From an uncultured Monoglobus sp. (GTDB lineage: Bacteria; Bacillota; Clostridia; Monoglobales; Monoglobaceae), in NCBI GenBank assembly GCA_947585115.1, contig CANPWW010000011.1, positions 1 through 42,794 on the forward strand: DNA of 42,794 bases, given 5' to 3'. Every line of letters begins with the position of its first letter. Positions within the stretch are counted from its first letter, which is position 1. Positions 18,655 through 26,766 of this stretch are shown piece after piece. The notes below the pieces were generated by a model. That model saw only the letters and a program-made list of their open reading frames with translations, made no database searches and was not told where the DNA came from. Made by a program: the position numbers and the translations under genes.

Positions 18655-18830
18655 TTCTTACATTCTTACGTCAAAACAATACTCTTATAAATTTTTGTTT
18701 TATTCCTATATACATATATATTTGAAAATTATGTAAGTTTGTAAGTTTTTCCTGAAACTAACGTTTTTACGGGCTTTTCGGGGTCTTACACACATGGATT
18801 TATGTATGTTTTTGTATGTTTTGTATGACA
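18655..18830 (+). repeat. Element X, copy L (GTAAG-word, AT-rich core)
   Basis: An inverted pair CTTACATTCTTAC (18657-18669) and GTAAGTTTGTAAG (18733-18745) flanks a 63-bp AT-rich core. Further out are a CTTAC (18785-18789) and three GTATG words at about 10-bp steps (18804, 18814, 18823). Copy R at 32420-32603 has the same layout and an almost identical core, but with GTGAG words. No gene is seen. Confidence 0.75.
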
Positions 18831-19053
18831 AACTTAGAGAACAGATGTTTTCGGTGGATAAATGATCCAATCATTACAAAAATCAAACAATATAATAAAA
18901 ATTTGTAATAATCGGGAACAAGATCCGTAGTTTTATCGTCAAATAAATAAAGGCAAAAAATCAACACCCGAAAAAACATAAGCAGGAGGCGATGCGCGGC
19001 ATATCAAATTTCACAAAGAAACCGCAACAGATATTTAATGAAAGGATGATTTT
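18831..19053 (+). promoter_or_regulatory. Upstream region of the secreted protein at 19054
   Basis: AT-rich and unique in this window; an AAAGGATG ribosome binding site lies just before the start. I see no convincing promoter pair and no repeat. Confidence 0.4.
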
Positions 19054-20454
19054 ATGAAAAAGTTTACTTGCTTGATATTGACGCTTGCGCTAATGCTCTG
19101 CTCGCTTGGCGCGTTCGCCGCGGGCAGAACTTTGAGCGAGCAGTATCCGCTGCTCAAAACCCCGTCGGAACTGACCGAGGATGAGATCATGTATCAATGC
19201 GAATTTACCGCCGAGCTTGATGAAACATATAGAGACACATGGCTTTATAGCATGTCGGAAAGGGGTATTATCCACGCCGCGCTTACCAGAACAAATTATG
19301 TTCAGGCTGATTACGGAACATATGCGGCTCCCATCTCGGATTATATTCTTACTCTTAAACAAGGCAGCAAAAAGTACAGTATGTTCAATATCGAGGGAAA
19401 CGCGCCGTTCGGCAGCAGAGGATTTTTTGAGTTCTGCGACTGCAATAATTATATCGACGAAGATGATCGTACCGTATCAAGCTATGGCCTGCTCAGCGGC
19501 TCACAATATGTAATGAATATGAAGTTATCGGAGAAAGACGGAGAAAAAAGCATTGAGTTTTTCGTATATAACGCAAGCGCGGGCATAAGAAACGGAAAAT
19601 ATCTGATAAAAACAAATACGATCACGGTTGACGGCGCGGATATTACAGAATATGACAAGCCCGCCGAGAGAGGCAAAACAGAAAGCGACTATGTGTATAA
19701 CAACGGCTATAACGATTATTCTGAAAAAGATCTCTCGGCAATTGCCGCGGCGGCGGAAGAAGCAGCGCCCGACAGCGGAGCCGGCAATGATACGGAGAAA
19801 GGCGGCAATTGGGCGCCGGGACAGATGTTTACCACCGGTGATATGGAAGGGCGCGCCAAAGACAACATGAGGGTAATACGGGGCGAGGATTACGACGATG
19901 TTTATGACTACAACGTGGAATACACCGCCGAGTTTACGGCGAATATAAAAAATTCGCAGACCGCGTCGCAGCTGTCGGGCGACGGCAATATCACCGCCAC
20001 GTATTACGGGATAAGCGTCAGCTGCAAGGGCAAGGACGGCACGCCCAAGGTCGGCAGGAACATCAAGCTGCTGCGGCTCAAGGGAAATAAGCTTGAGCGG
20101 TGGTATGAGGTGAGCGCGATCGAGTATCCCGATATCAAGATCGAGGGCGCGGTGTTCCACAGCGAATACAACAAGGTCTCAAACGACGCGCAGATATATG
20201 AGGGATTCGCTGTAATAAACGGCTTTGACGGCACAAAATACAAGCCCGCCGACAGAACGACGACCAATGTGGGCATAACCTACAATTACAGCAGCGACGC
20301 GCAAACGTTTTTGAAGTCGCTGACCTTTGAGATCGACGGCAGCCGCGCCGAAGTGCCATACAACGATATAGACTATACCGGAAAGTTTATGTCAACATTT
20401 TTCGGAGACGTGTTTGAAAACTCCGATGAGATATTAAGTGAAATGGGGCTGTGA
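19054..20454 (+). CDS. Secreted protein of unknown function
   Basis: 466 residues with a clear signal peptide (MKKFTCLILTLALMLCSLGAFA, cleavage likely near AFA-AG). Mature protein is acidic, Tyr-rich and probably beta-rich, with an acidic low-complexity linker around residues 230-270 (AAAEEAAPDSGAGND). Both halves contain a similar motif (CEFTAELDETY near 48 and VEYTAEFTANI near 289), which suggests two related domains. No known family recognised. The next gene, an SLH protein, begins 1 bp after its stop, so both are probably exported and act together at the cell surface. Confidence 0.75.
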   Translation: MKKFTCLILTLALMLCSLGAFAAGRTLSEQYPLLKTPSELTEDEIMYQCEFTAELDETYRDTWLYSMSERGIIHAALTRTNYVQADYGTYAAPISDYILTLKQGSKKYSMFNIEGNAPFGSRGFFEFCDCNNYIDEDDRTVSSYGLLSGSQYVMNMKLSEKDGEKSIEFFVYNASAGIRNGKYLIKTNTITVDGADITEYDKPAERGKTESDYVYNNGYNDYSEKDLSAIAAAAEEAAPDSGAGNDTEKGGNWAPGQMFTTGDMEGRAKDNMRVIRGEDYDDVYDYNVEYTAEFTANIKNSQTASQLSGDGNITATYYGISVSCKGKDGTPKVGRNIKLLRLKGNKLERWYEVSAIEYPDIKIEGAVFHSEYNKVSNDAQIYEGFAVINGFDGTKYKPADRTTTNVGITYNYSSDAQTFLKSLTFEIDGSRAEVPYNDIDYTGKFMSTFFGDVFENSDEILSEMGL

Positions 20455-20455
20455 T

Positions 20456-21100
20456 ATGAAAAAACTTGTTGCTTTAATACTGAGCGGATTAATGCTCCTT
20501 GGCGGCGCGAGCGCTTTTGCCGCCGAGTATACCAAAGAGGCGGACGCGCTTAACGCCATTGGTCTGTTTAAGGGAACCGAAAATGGCTACGAGCTTGACA
20601 AAACATTCACCAGAGCCGAGGGAGCGGCGATGATAGTTCGGCTTCTGGGCAAAGAAAAAGAGGCGCTGAGCGGCGCCGGAACCGTCAAGTTCACGGATGT
20701 GAGCGGCCATTGGGCAAAGCCATATGTTACTTACTGTTCGGCACATGGGATCACCAACGGCACAAGCGAAAGCAAGTTTTCGCCGGATGATAAAATGAGC
20801 GGCGCGGAATACATGACGCTGGTGCTGCGCTCGATAGGCTACCCGAACATTGAGCCGGGCAGCGTGGAATTAGCCGCGCCGGAGCTGTATCTCGGCTCCA
20901 GCAAGGAAATACGTGAGCTGCTATCGGGAGATTTCACCCGAGACAAAATGGTGCATGTTTCATACAAGGCGCTGAGCGTAAAGGACCCCGAAGGAAAAAT
21001 GCTTATCAACGCCTTGATCGAGAGCGGAGCGGTGAGCAAAACCGCCGCCGACCGCGCCGGAATAAGCCTTGAGACAAAAAATCAATACATAACCCCATAG
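20456..21100 (+). CDS. S-layer homology (SLH) domain protein
   Basis: 214 residues. Signal peptide MKKLVALILSGLMLLGGASAFA. Two SLH-type repeats follow: residues 25-63 (ADALNAIGLFKGTENGYELD ... RAEGAAMIVRLLG) and 75-125 (FTDVSGHWAKPYVTYCSAHGI ... FSPDDKMSGAEYMTLVLRSIG). SLH domains bind pyruvylated secondary wall polymer, so this protein should be wall-attached; no other domain is evident. The start directly follows the upstream stop codon (TGATATG), with a weak GGGG as RBS. Confidence 0.88.
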   Translation: MKKLVALILSGLMLLGGASAFAAEYTKEADALNAIGLFKGTENGYELDKTFTRAEGAAMIVRLLGKEKEALSGAGTVKFTDVSGHWAKPYVTYCSAHGITNGTSESKFSPDDKMSGAEYMTLVLRSIGYPNIEPGSVELAAPELYLGSSKEIRELLSGDFTRDKMVHVSYKALSVKDPEGKMLINALIESGAVSKTAADRAGISLETKNQYITP

Positions 21101-21104
21101 GGGC

Positions 21105-21192
21105 GAGGCAAGCGGGCGGATAATATCCGCCCCTACGGCATTTCGCATACTATTATTCTAATCGCTATTCGCTAATCCCTAATCACTACGTT
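21105..21192. repeat. Family C hairpin and heptamer array
   Basis: GGGCGGATAATATCCGCCC (21114-21132) is followed by a minus-strand heptamer array (AACG TAGTGAT TAGGGAT TAGCGAA TAGCGAT, 21154-21190). It separates two convergent genes; nothing else was seen. Confidence 0.75.
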
Positions 21193-21193
21193 G

Positions 21194-21859
21194 CTATGTC
21201 AGTTCCGTGAAATCTTTGATATATATGTCGGCCTCGGATTTCAGGCGGGGGCGGTCGGGGACCGAGGCCGCGTCCTCGGCGATAACCACGCTGAGGCCTA
21301 TTTTTTTCGCTGTTCTCAGCGCCTCGTATATGTCCTCAAACAACACGGAGTTCTCGGGCTCCGCGCCCATTTGGCGCAGGGTCTCGATGTATATGTCGGG
21401 GCTTGATTTTCCGCTTCCCACATCGTCGGCGAAAACAAAAACGTCAAAATATTCGAGCATGCCGTTGTTTTTGAGGCACACCTCGGTAAGCTCCCTTGAG
21501 TTGGCGGTGGCGACAGCGATCTTCTTTCCAGAATTCCGCGCCGCTTTGACGAACTCTTTCGCGCCCGGCTTGGGCTTTACGTCATGCGCGTACCCGTCGT
21601 AGATCATGGCGAGCCACTCGCTGTAGATATCATCGGCGCTGAGACCCAGATCAAACATCTCGCTCACCAGCGCTGAGCTTTGCAGCAGCGACATGCACGC
21701 CACGTCGCGCAGCAGATCGGGCGGCGTCTCATAGCCGTACCGAGCCAGAAAGTCGATCAGCAGATTGTCCCAAAGGTGCATTGAATCGACCAGAGTGCCG
21801 TCCATGTCGAATATATAATTTTGGATTTTTTCAAAGTCGATCTTCCTGTTTATTATCAT
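21194..21859 (-). CDS. HAD-superfamily phosphatase of the thiamine operon
   Basis: 221 residues. Haloacid dehalogenase fold with motif I FDMDGTLVDS (nucleophile and acid Asp), motif II TAN around residue 118, the Lys of GKSSPD as motif III and a late ED pair (FEDIYEAL) as motif IV; the cap is of the beta-phosphoglucomutase type. Being last in the thi operon and overlapping thiE by 4 bp, it may dephosphorylate thiamine phosphate or a precursor, but the substrate is inference. The stop abuts a heptamer array. Confidence 0.85.
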   Translation of the reverse strand: MIINRKIDFEKIQNYIFDMDGTLVDSMHLWDNLLIDFLARYGYETPPDLLRDVACMSLLQSSALVSEMFDLGLSADDIYSEWLAMIYDGYAHDVKPKPGAKEFVKAARNSGKKIAVATANSRELTEVCLKNNGMLEYFDVFVFADDVGSGKSSPDIYIETLRQMGAEPENSVLFEDIYEALRTAKKIGLSVVIAEDAASVPDRPRLKSEADIYIKDFTELT

Positions 21860-22485
21860 AATTTCCGCGCCTTTTCTTTAAGCTCGGCGGCCGCGGCTCT
21901 CGGGTCGTTTGCCGCCATGATGCAGGACACCACGGCCACGCCGTCTATCCCGGTGCCGCTCAGCTTTTCGATATTTTCGGTATTGATGCCGCCGATTCCC
22001 ACGATCGGTATCTTCACCGCCTTGCGCACCTTGCGCAGCATGTCGATACCCACGTTCTCGGCGTCGTCCTTGGTCGTGGTGGGGAAAACCGCGCCCACGC
22101 CCAGATAGTCGGCGCCGCTTTTCTCGGCCTCGATGGCTTCTTCGACCGTGCCCGCCGAAACTCCGATTATTTTATTATCGCCCAATATGCGGCGCGCCGC
22201 GTCTATCGGAATGTCGCTCTGACCTATGTGTATGCCGTCGGCGTCCGCAGCCAGCGCGATGTCTGCTCTGTCGTTTATCAAAAGCGGCACGTTTCTGCCC
22301 GCGCAGAGCTTTTTCAGCGCCGCCGCCTCCTCATAAAACGCTCTCGAGGATATGTCTTTTTCGCGCAGCTGGATAAGCGTCGCTCCGCCGTCTATCGCCT
22401 TTTCGCACACGTCGAGCAGGTTTTCTCTCGGGCACATGCCCGTGTCGGTCACCAAGTATACGCTGTAGTCAATTTTATCTTTCAT
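21856..22485 (-). CDS. thiE: Thiamine phosphate synthase
   Basis: 209 residues. Joins HMP diphosphate and thiazole phosphate to form thiamine phosphate. TIM-barrel landmarks include TLIQLREKDIS (binds the diphosphate), LLINDRADIALAADADGIHIGQ, and GIGGI near the C-terminus for thiazole phosphate. Starts 4 bp after thiM and overlaps the HAD gene by 4 bp. Confidence 0.95.
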   Translation of the reverse strand: MKDKIDYSVYLVTDTGMCPRENLLDVCEKAIDGGATLIQLREKDISSRAFYEEAAALKKLCAGRNVPLLINDRADIALAADADGIHIGQSDIPIDAARRILGDNKIIGVSAGTVEEAIEAEKSGADYLGVGAVFPTTTKDDAENVGIDMLRKVRKAVKIPIVGIGGINTENIEKLSGTGIDGVAVVSCIMAANDPRAAAAELKEKARKL

Positions 22486-22489
22486 AATA

Positions 22490-23332
22490 TCAGTCCTCGA
22501 TTATTTTTGCTCTTTTTATAAAGTCCTCGTCGCTCATCAGGTAAATATAGTCAAACAGCTTGACCTTAAAGGTGCCGATGCCCGACTCGTTTTCCGCCGT
22601 GTATTCATGCGCCTGCTCGCCCGCGATGCCCAGCATAACGACCGCCGCGGCAGCCGCGGTGAACGGGTCTCCGGCGGCCGCCATGGCTCCGGTCATAGCC
22701 GAGCACATGCATCCGGTTCCGGTCACGCCGCAGAGCATCTCGTGTCCGTTTTTGACATAGCAAACTTTGCCGTCGGGCGCGGCTATCACGTCGATAGCGC
22801 CCGTGGCGCACACCACGCTGCCCGTCTTTTCGGCTAGGGACTTAACAAGCTCTCCGAACTCGCCGCGGTTCTCGTCGGTCACCTCGTCGTCACTTGAAGC
22901 GTCAACGCCGCGGCTCTCAATCGAGCCTCCGCACAGGGCGCGTATTTCCGACATATTGCCGCGAATGATGTCGGGCCTCGCCAGCTCGATCATTTCGGAG
23001 CAGACCCTGTCGCGCAGCTTCGAGGCGCCCGCGCCCACAGGGTCAAGGATTATCGGCTTGCCCTGCTCATTGGCCGCCTTCGCAGCGGCTCTCATCGCCG
23101 CCAGATAAGGCTCGTCCAAAAGGCCGAGGTTCATCACCAGCGCGTCCGAGACCGCCAAGATCTCCTCCATCTCGCACTCTATCTCGGCCATGATCGGCGA
23201 CGCGCCCATAGCCAGCAGCATATTGGCGCAGTCGTTTATAGTGACGCGGTTAGTCAGAGACTCCACGATCGGTTTCTTTTGTTTCATGTTGTTCACAAGG
23301 TCGATTATTGATTTAAGGGTCTCGTTTGTCAT
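22490..23332 (-). CDS. thiM: Hydroxyethylthiazole kinase
   Basis: 280 residues. Phosphorylates 4-methyl-5-hydroxyethylthiazole, the salvage route to the thiazole half of thiamine. Motifs: SLTNRVTINDCANMLLAMGASPIM at the N-terminus, LDPVGAGAS, and GVTGTGCMCSAM near residue 200, where the Cys is the conserved catalytic one. Gaps to neighbours are under 10 bp. Because no thiazole synthase (thiG, thiS, thiH) is seen here, salvage may be this organism's thiazole source. Confidence 0.95.
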   Translation of the reverse strand: MTNETLKSIIDLVNNMKQKKPIVESLTNRVTINDCANMLLAMGASPIMAEIECEMEEILAVSDALVMNLGLLDEPYLAAMRAAAKAANEQGKPIILDPVGAGASKLRDRVCSEMIELARPDIIRGNMSEIRALCGGSIESRGVDASSDDEVTDENRGEFGELVKSLAEKTGSVVCATGAIDVIAAPDGKVCYVKNGHEMLCGVTGTGCMCSAMTGAMAAAGDPFTAAAAAVVMLGIAGEQAHEYTAENESGIGTFKVKLFDYIYLMSDEDFIKRAKIIED

Positions 23333-23338
23333 AATTAT

Positions 23339-24172
23339 TTACTCCTTTTCTTTTACCTTAAATGTAGTCTCAACGTTGGGCTCCGAGGTTTTCCACAGGC
23401 TGTAAAAATGATGTATCGGGCCGTGTCCGCCGCCGAGCTTCGGGGCGTTCGCGATGCCGGTCTCGATATACTTCTTGGCCTCGCCGACCGCCATGACCGC
23501 GTCCATTCCGCGCGCCATGTTTGCGCATATCGCCGACGACAGCGTGCAGCCCGTGCCGTGGGTGCTCTTTGAGTTTATCCGCTTGCCCTCGAATATCGTC
23601 ATGGTCCTGCCGTTGTAGAGCAGATCGTCCGAGCTTGAGCGCAGGTGTCCGCCCTTTATCAGCACGTAGGCGGGGCCCATGTCGCCTATGATCTGAGCCG
23701 CTTTGCCCATATCCTGTATGGTCTTGATTTTGATTCCGCTCATCGCCTCGGCCTCGGGGATATTTGGCGTGACCATGCGCGCCGCGGGAAGTATGCGCCT
23801 TATCAAAATTTCCTCGGCGCCGCCGGTCATAAGCTCGGATCCCGAGGTCGACACCATAACGGGATCGACGATCACGAGCTTCGGATTGTATTCATCAAGT
23901 ATGTCGGCCACTGCCTCGGCCGCCTCTCGGCTGCCCAGCATGCCGATCTTCACGCCGTCTACCGGTATGTCGTCAAAGACAGCCTTTGCCTGCGCCTTTA
24001 TGATATCTGGGCTCAGCTGCTCGATGCCGAAAACGCCCTTCGTGTTCTGGGCGGTGACGGCGGTGATAACGCTCATTCCGTAGCCGCCGTGAGCCGCGAA
24101 GGTTTTAAGGTCGGCCTGTATGCCCGCTCCGCCGCAGGAGTCGGAGCCCGCGACAGTCAATAAGTTCTTCAT
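23339..24172 (-). CDS. thiD: Bifunctional HMP/HMP-phosphate kinase
   Basis: 277 residues. Phosphorylates hydroxymethylpyrimidine and its phosphate. N-terminal VAGSDSCGGAGIQADLKTFAAHGGYG and the C-terminal HGTGCTLSSAI anion hole are typical of ThiD; MVSTSGSEL sits in the ATP region. Between thiC and thiM with gaps of 10 and 6 bp, it processes the ThiC product. Confidence 0.95.
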   Translation of the reverse strand: MKNLLTVAGSDSCGGAGIQADLKTFAAHGGYGMSVITAVTAQNTKGVFGIEQLSPDIIKAQAKAVFDDIPVDGVKIGMLGSREAAEAVADILDEYNPKLVIVDPVMVSTSGSELMTGGAEEILIRRILPAARMVTPNIPEAEAMSGIKIKTIQDMGKAAQIIGDMGPAYVLIKGGHLRSSSDDLLYNGRTMTIFEGKRINSKSTHGTGCTLSSAICANMARGMDAVMAVGEAKKYIETGIANAPKLGGGHGPIHHFYSLWKTSEPNVETTFKVKEKE

Positions 24173-24182
24173 AACGCGCCTC

Positions 24183-25484
24183 CTATATTCCTATGTCCTC
24201 GCCGCCTAATATCTTGTTCATATTCTTGACGGCGCACTGCTCACCGCACATGGTGCAGGTGTTTTCCTCGCGTGGCTTTGAGCTCGCTCTGTATGCCCTG
24301 GGCTTTTCGGGCTCAAGGGCCAGATCGAACATTTTGTCCCAATCTATCTCGCGTCTGGCGTCGGCCATCTTGTTGTCCCAGTCCATCGCGCCCTTAACGC
24401 CTTTTGCTATGTCGGCCGCGTGAGCCGCTATGCGTGAGGCGATTATGCCCTCGCGCATGTCGTCAAGATCGGGCAGGCGGAGATGCTCGGCGGGCGTCAC
24501 ATAGCACAAAAAGTCGGCTCCGTTCGCCGCGGCTATCGCGCCGCCTATCGCCGATGTGATGTGGTCGTAGCCCGGCGCCACGTCGGTCACCAGAGGGCCG
24601 AGCACATAAAACGGCACTCCGTGGCACAGCCGCTTTTCCATTATCATGTTGGCGGCGATCTGGTTCATAGCCATGTGGCCGGGGCCCTCGACCATGACCT
24701 GAACGTCATGCTCCCAAGCGCGCTTGGTAAGCTCGCCCAGCACGATAAGCTCCGAGATCTGAGCCGGGTCGCTGGCGTCGTCAAGGCAGCCGGGGCGGCA
24801 GGCGTCGCCGAGGCTTATGGTAACGTCGTGCTCGCGGAATATCTCCATGACCTCGTCGTAGTATTCATAAAACGGGTTTTCGTTTCCGGTCATCTCCATC
24901 CACGCGAACAGCAGAGCGCCGCCCCGCGACACGATGTTCATTCTGCGGCGGTTGTTCTTGACCTTCTCGGCGGTGGCGCGGTTGATACCCGCGTGTATCG
25001 TCATAAAGTCGACGCCGTCTTCCGCGTGCTGCCGAACCACACGCATAAAGTCGTCCTTGGTGATGTCCTTCAGCTTTTTCTCGCAGTAGCCTATCGCGTC
25101 GTAAACCGGCACGGTACCCAGCATGGCGGTGGATATGTCTAGTATCCTGCGGCGCATTTCGCGGGTCTTGCCGTAGTTCGAAAGGTCCATGATCGCCTCG
25201 GCCTTCATGTCAATGGCGGTGCGCACCTTGTTGAGCTCCAGCTCGATATCCGCCGCGTCTCTTGAGATGCCCAGATTCACGTTGATCTTTGTCCTGAGCC
25301 CCTCGCCTATGCCCTCGGGCGAGAGCGTTTCGTGGTGCTTGTTGGCGGGTATGACCGCGGTGCCGGCGGCGACCTTCGCCAAAAGCTCGTTTATGTCCAT
25401 GTTCTCCTTGGCGGCGACGATCTCCATTTCGGGCGTAACGATCCCTTGCTTCGCCGCGTCCATCTGCGTTGTGTAACTGCTCAT
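24183..25484 (-). CDS. thiC: Phosphomethylpyrimidine synthase
   Basis: 433 residues. Radical SAM enzyme that turns aminoimidazole ribotide into HMP phosphate. The cluster-binding CxxCxxxxC is at the C-terminus ([12 protein letters not shown]), as in all ThiC; conserved [20 protein letters not shown], and MVEGPGH blocks are present. The ATG at 25484 follows GGAAGGAG; a longer frame starts inside the terminator hairpin and is rejected. Controlled by the TPP riboswitch upstream; first gene of the operon. Confidence 0.97.
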   Translation of the reverse strand: MSSYTTQMDAAKQGIVTPEMEIVAAKENMDINELLAKVAAGTAVIPANKHHETLSPEGIGEGLRTKINVNLGISRDAADIELELNKVRTAIDMKAEAIMDLSNYGKTREMRRRILDISTAMLGTVPVYDAIGYCEKKLKDITKDDFMRVVRQHAEDGVDFMTIHAGINRATAEKVKNNRRRMNIVSRGGALLFAWMEMTGNENPFYEYYDEVMEIFREHDVTISLGDACRPGCLDDASDPAQISELIVLGELTKRAWEHDVQVMVEGPGHMAMNQIAANMIMEKRLCHGVPFYVLGPLVTDVAPGYDHITSAIGGAIAAANGADFLCYVTPAEHLRLPDLDDMREGIIASRIAAHAADIAKGVKGAMDWDNKMADARREIDWDKMFDLALEPEKPRAYRASSKPREENTCTMCGEQCAVKNMNKILGGEDIGI

Positions 25485-25503
25485 TTTAAAAACTCCTTCC
25501 GAA

Positions 25504-25535
25504 AAATAAAGCGCTTGCCGTGATAGAGGCAAGCA
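25504..25535 (-). terminator. Riboswitch-controlled terminator before thiC
   Basis: GCTTGCC (25528-25534 read on the minus strand) pairs with GGCAAGC (25513-25519), followed by a U-rich tract (TTTATTTTT). It lies between the TPP aptamer and the ribosome binding site, so TPP binding should end transcription. Confidence 0.8.
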
Positions 25536-25559
25536 CAAATAAATTATCTAAAATATCCA

Positions 25560-25643
25560 TGCTTTCCTACGCCGGTGTTAACCGTCAGGTTCAAAGGGTC
25601 AGGCTCGGCCTATCTCAACCGCCCGCGGCGGTCCCCCCAGCAA
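25560..25643 (-). ncRNA. TPP riboswitch aptamer (THI element)
   Basis: Conserved blocks in order on the minus strand: GCTGGGGGG, GTTGAGAT (the CTGAGA-type block), ACCCTTTGAACCTGA, and CGGCGTAGGAAAGCA. These are the pyrimidine- and diphosphate-binding parts of the THI element. Position directly before thiC confirms it. Confidence 0.95.
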
Positions 25644-25648
25644 ATACT

Positions 25649-25677
25649 ATTATAACCCAAGATATTCCCCAATGCAA
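25649..25677 (-). promoter_or_regulatory. thi operon promoter
   Basis: Minus strand TTGCAT (25672-25677), 17 bp, TATAAT (25649-25654). Start is expected at the first base of the aptamer. Confidence 0.8.
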
Positions 25678-25730
25678 GAGTTTTATTGATAAATTTTAAT
25701 AAATTTCCCGCGCCGCCAAATAAGGCAATC

Positions 25731-25774
25731 AAAAAGCCGCCGCAAACGCAACAGCTCTTTTGCTTTGGCTTTTA
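25731..25774 (-). terminator. Terminator after the DUF2442 gene
   Basis: AAAAGCC (25768-25774 read on minus) pairs with GGCTTTT (25732-25738), with a GCAAA/TTTGC inner stem, followed by TTTT. It begins in the stop codon of the gene. Confidence 0.7.
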
Positions 25775-26038
25775 TGCTACGGGAACGCTCATATTGTAAA
25801 GCGTGTCCGGGCAAATATCAATTTCGTCGTTCCAATACACGCACATGCGGTCCAGTTTAACCTGTTTAAAAAATCCTATATTTTCAAGCGGCTTGTACAT
25901 CGGATATTGAAACAAATCCTTAACGTCAAATTTTCTGCGCTCTCCGTTATTGAATGTAACAAGCAGCTCAAAATTATCCGTAGGAGTAACCGATATTGCT
26001 CTCGGGCCCAAAGGCGCTCCGTATATTATTTCGTCCAT
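25772..26038 (-). CDS. DUF2442 domain protein
   Basis: 88 residues. The pattern 'PRAISVTPTDNFELLVTFNNGERRKFDVKDLF ... FKQVKLDRMCVYWNDEIDICPDTLY' is the DUF2442 domain, a small alpha/beta fold of unknown function. Starts 11 bp after the DUF4160 gene. The two are very often paired and have been suggested to form a toxin-antitoxin-like unit, which is not proven. RBS GGAGG precedes the start. Confidence 0.88.
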   Translation of the reverse strand: MDEIIYGAPLGPRAISVTPTDNFELLVTFNNGERRKFDVKDLFQYPMYKPLENIGFFKQVKLDRMCVYWNDEIDICPDTLYNMSVPVA

Positions 26039-26049
26039 TTGAAAACCTC

Positions 26050-26316
26050 CTATCTCAACGGGTCAATTTTGAAAAACGGCTCACCATCACAAAGTAATTT
26101 CCAGTTTGCCTCAAGTTCTTCCTTATGTAATTCAGCCCATGCAGATATAAATTTTTGCTGTCTTTTCGGCATAGTTCCTTCTATGATGTTTCCGTCAAAA
26201 TCAAACACGGCTACATATTCACCGTATTCCGCATGAAAATGCGGAAGATGATGATTGCTGTTAACTTCTTTAAACATTCTTATAATAATACCGAAAAACA
26301 TACTTAAAGTCGGCAT
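26050..26316 (-). CDS. DUF4160 domain protein
   Basis: 88 residues from the ATG at 26316 with AGGCG upstream; earlier in-frame ATG codons lack an RBS. The sequence MPTLSMFFGIIIRMFKEVNSNHHLPHFHAEYGEYVAVFDFDG is the DUF4160 signature, with conserved HHLPHFHA; the C-terminal half (AWAELHKEELEANWKL) is helical. Upstream partner of the DUF2442 gene. Function unknown; a role as small toxin or regulator is speculative. Confidence 0.9.
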   Translation of the reverse strand: MPTLSMFFGIIIRMFKEVNSNHHLPHFHAEYGEYVAVFDFDGNIIEGTMPKRQQKFISAWAELHKEELEANWKLLCDGEPFFKIDPLR

Positions 26317-26419
26317 ACAAATCGCCTCGCTTTCTGTAATCATTTTAGCATAAAATTCAAAAAATATCAAGTTTTTAAACTGATTTTTTGCATCTTTAAT
26401 ACTCTCGATATTATGCGTC

Positions 26420-26451
26420 AAAAAAAGCACCTAATATTTCATAGGTGCTTT
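26420..26451 (-). terminator. Terminator of the small RNA at 26.5 kb
   Basis: AAAGCACCTA/TAGGTGCTTT, a perfect 10-bp stem (26424-26433 with 26442-26451), followed on the minus strand by seven U. Confidence 0.9.
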
Positions 26452-26572
26452 ATTGACATAAGCCGGGCTTTGGCGGGCGTCGCCTCTCCCGCATCTCTCG
26501 GAACCTTGTTCCTGTCATACCGTCGGCGCGTGGTCGCAACGAAATTTACCACCTCAAAGCCCTCTTTAGCTT
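26420..26572 (-). ncRNA. Unidentified structured small RNA
   Basis: Minus-strand RNA of about 150 nt between a strong promoter (26579-26608) and a terminator (26420-26451). Its 98-nt core is closed by GGGCTTTG (rc of 26555-26562) with CAAAGCCC (rc of 26465-26472), with an outer TAAGC/GCTTA stem. Inside are GTGGT/ACCAC, GGAAC-AAG-GTTCC and GCGGG/CCCGC hairpins. It is GC-rich against an AT-rich background. It does not match the conserved SRP, tmRNA, RNase P or T-box motifs that I can recall. A frame through it has no protein features. Confidence 0.7.
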
Positions 26573-26578
26573 ACTCAT

Positions 26579-26608
26579 ATTATATACCGCATTTTGTCGT
26601 TTTGTCAA
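26579..26608 (-). promoter_or_regulatory. Promoter of the small RNA at 26.5 kb
   Basis: Consensus TTGACA (26603-26608), 18 bp, TATAAT (26579-26584) on the minus strand. Confidence 0.85.
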
Positions 26609-26699
26609 CATAGCGAACAGCGATTTTTATGCCGTATTTTTACAAAATAATAAGGCAATACTAATATTTGGTTAACCTAATATTACAAAACGGTCAAAA

Positions 26700-26729
26700 T
26701 TGACACAAAGTGAAAAATCGTGATATAAT
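26700..26729 (+). promoter_or_regulatory. Promoter of the M16-lgt operon
   Basis: Consensus TTGACA (26700-26705), 18 bp, TATAAT (26724-26729), about 37 bp before the start codon and divergent from the small RNA promoter. Confidence 0.88.
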
Positions 26730-26766
26730 ATTATATTGAAATATTAATATGTAAAGGATGAAACAT

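Noticed and set aside
18655-18830. Element X as a chromosomal replication origin
   Set aside because: The words do not fit the DnaA box consensus, no dnaA or dnaN is near and a second copy is present; kept only as an analogy.
26420-26572. T-box or SRP RNA assignment for the structured RNA
   Set aside because: The conserved T-box sequence and the SRP GGAAG-type loop are not present.
26413-26613. A 66-codon plus-strand frame across the structured RNA
   Set aside because: It is antisense to the RNA gene and has no RBS; its sequence follows the RNA stems.
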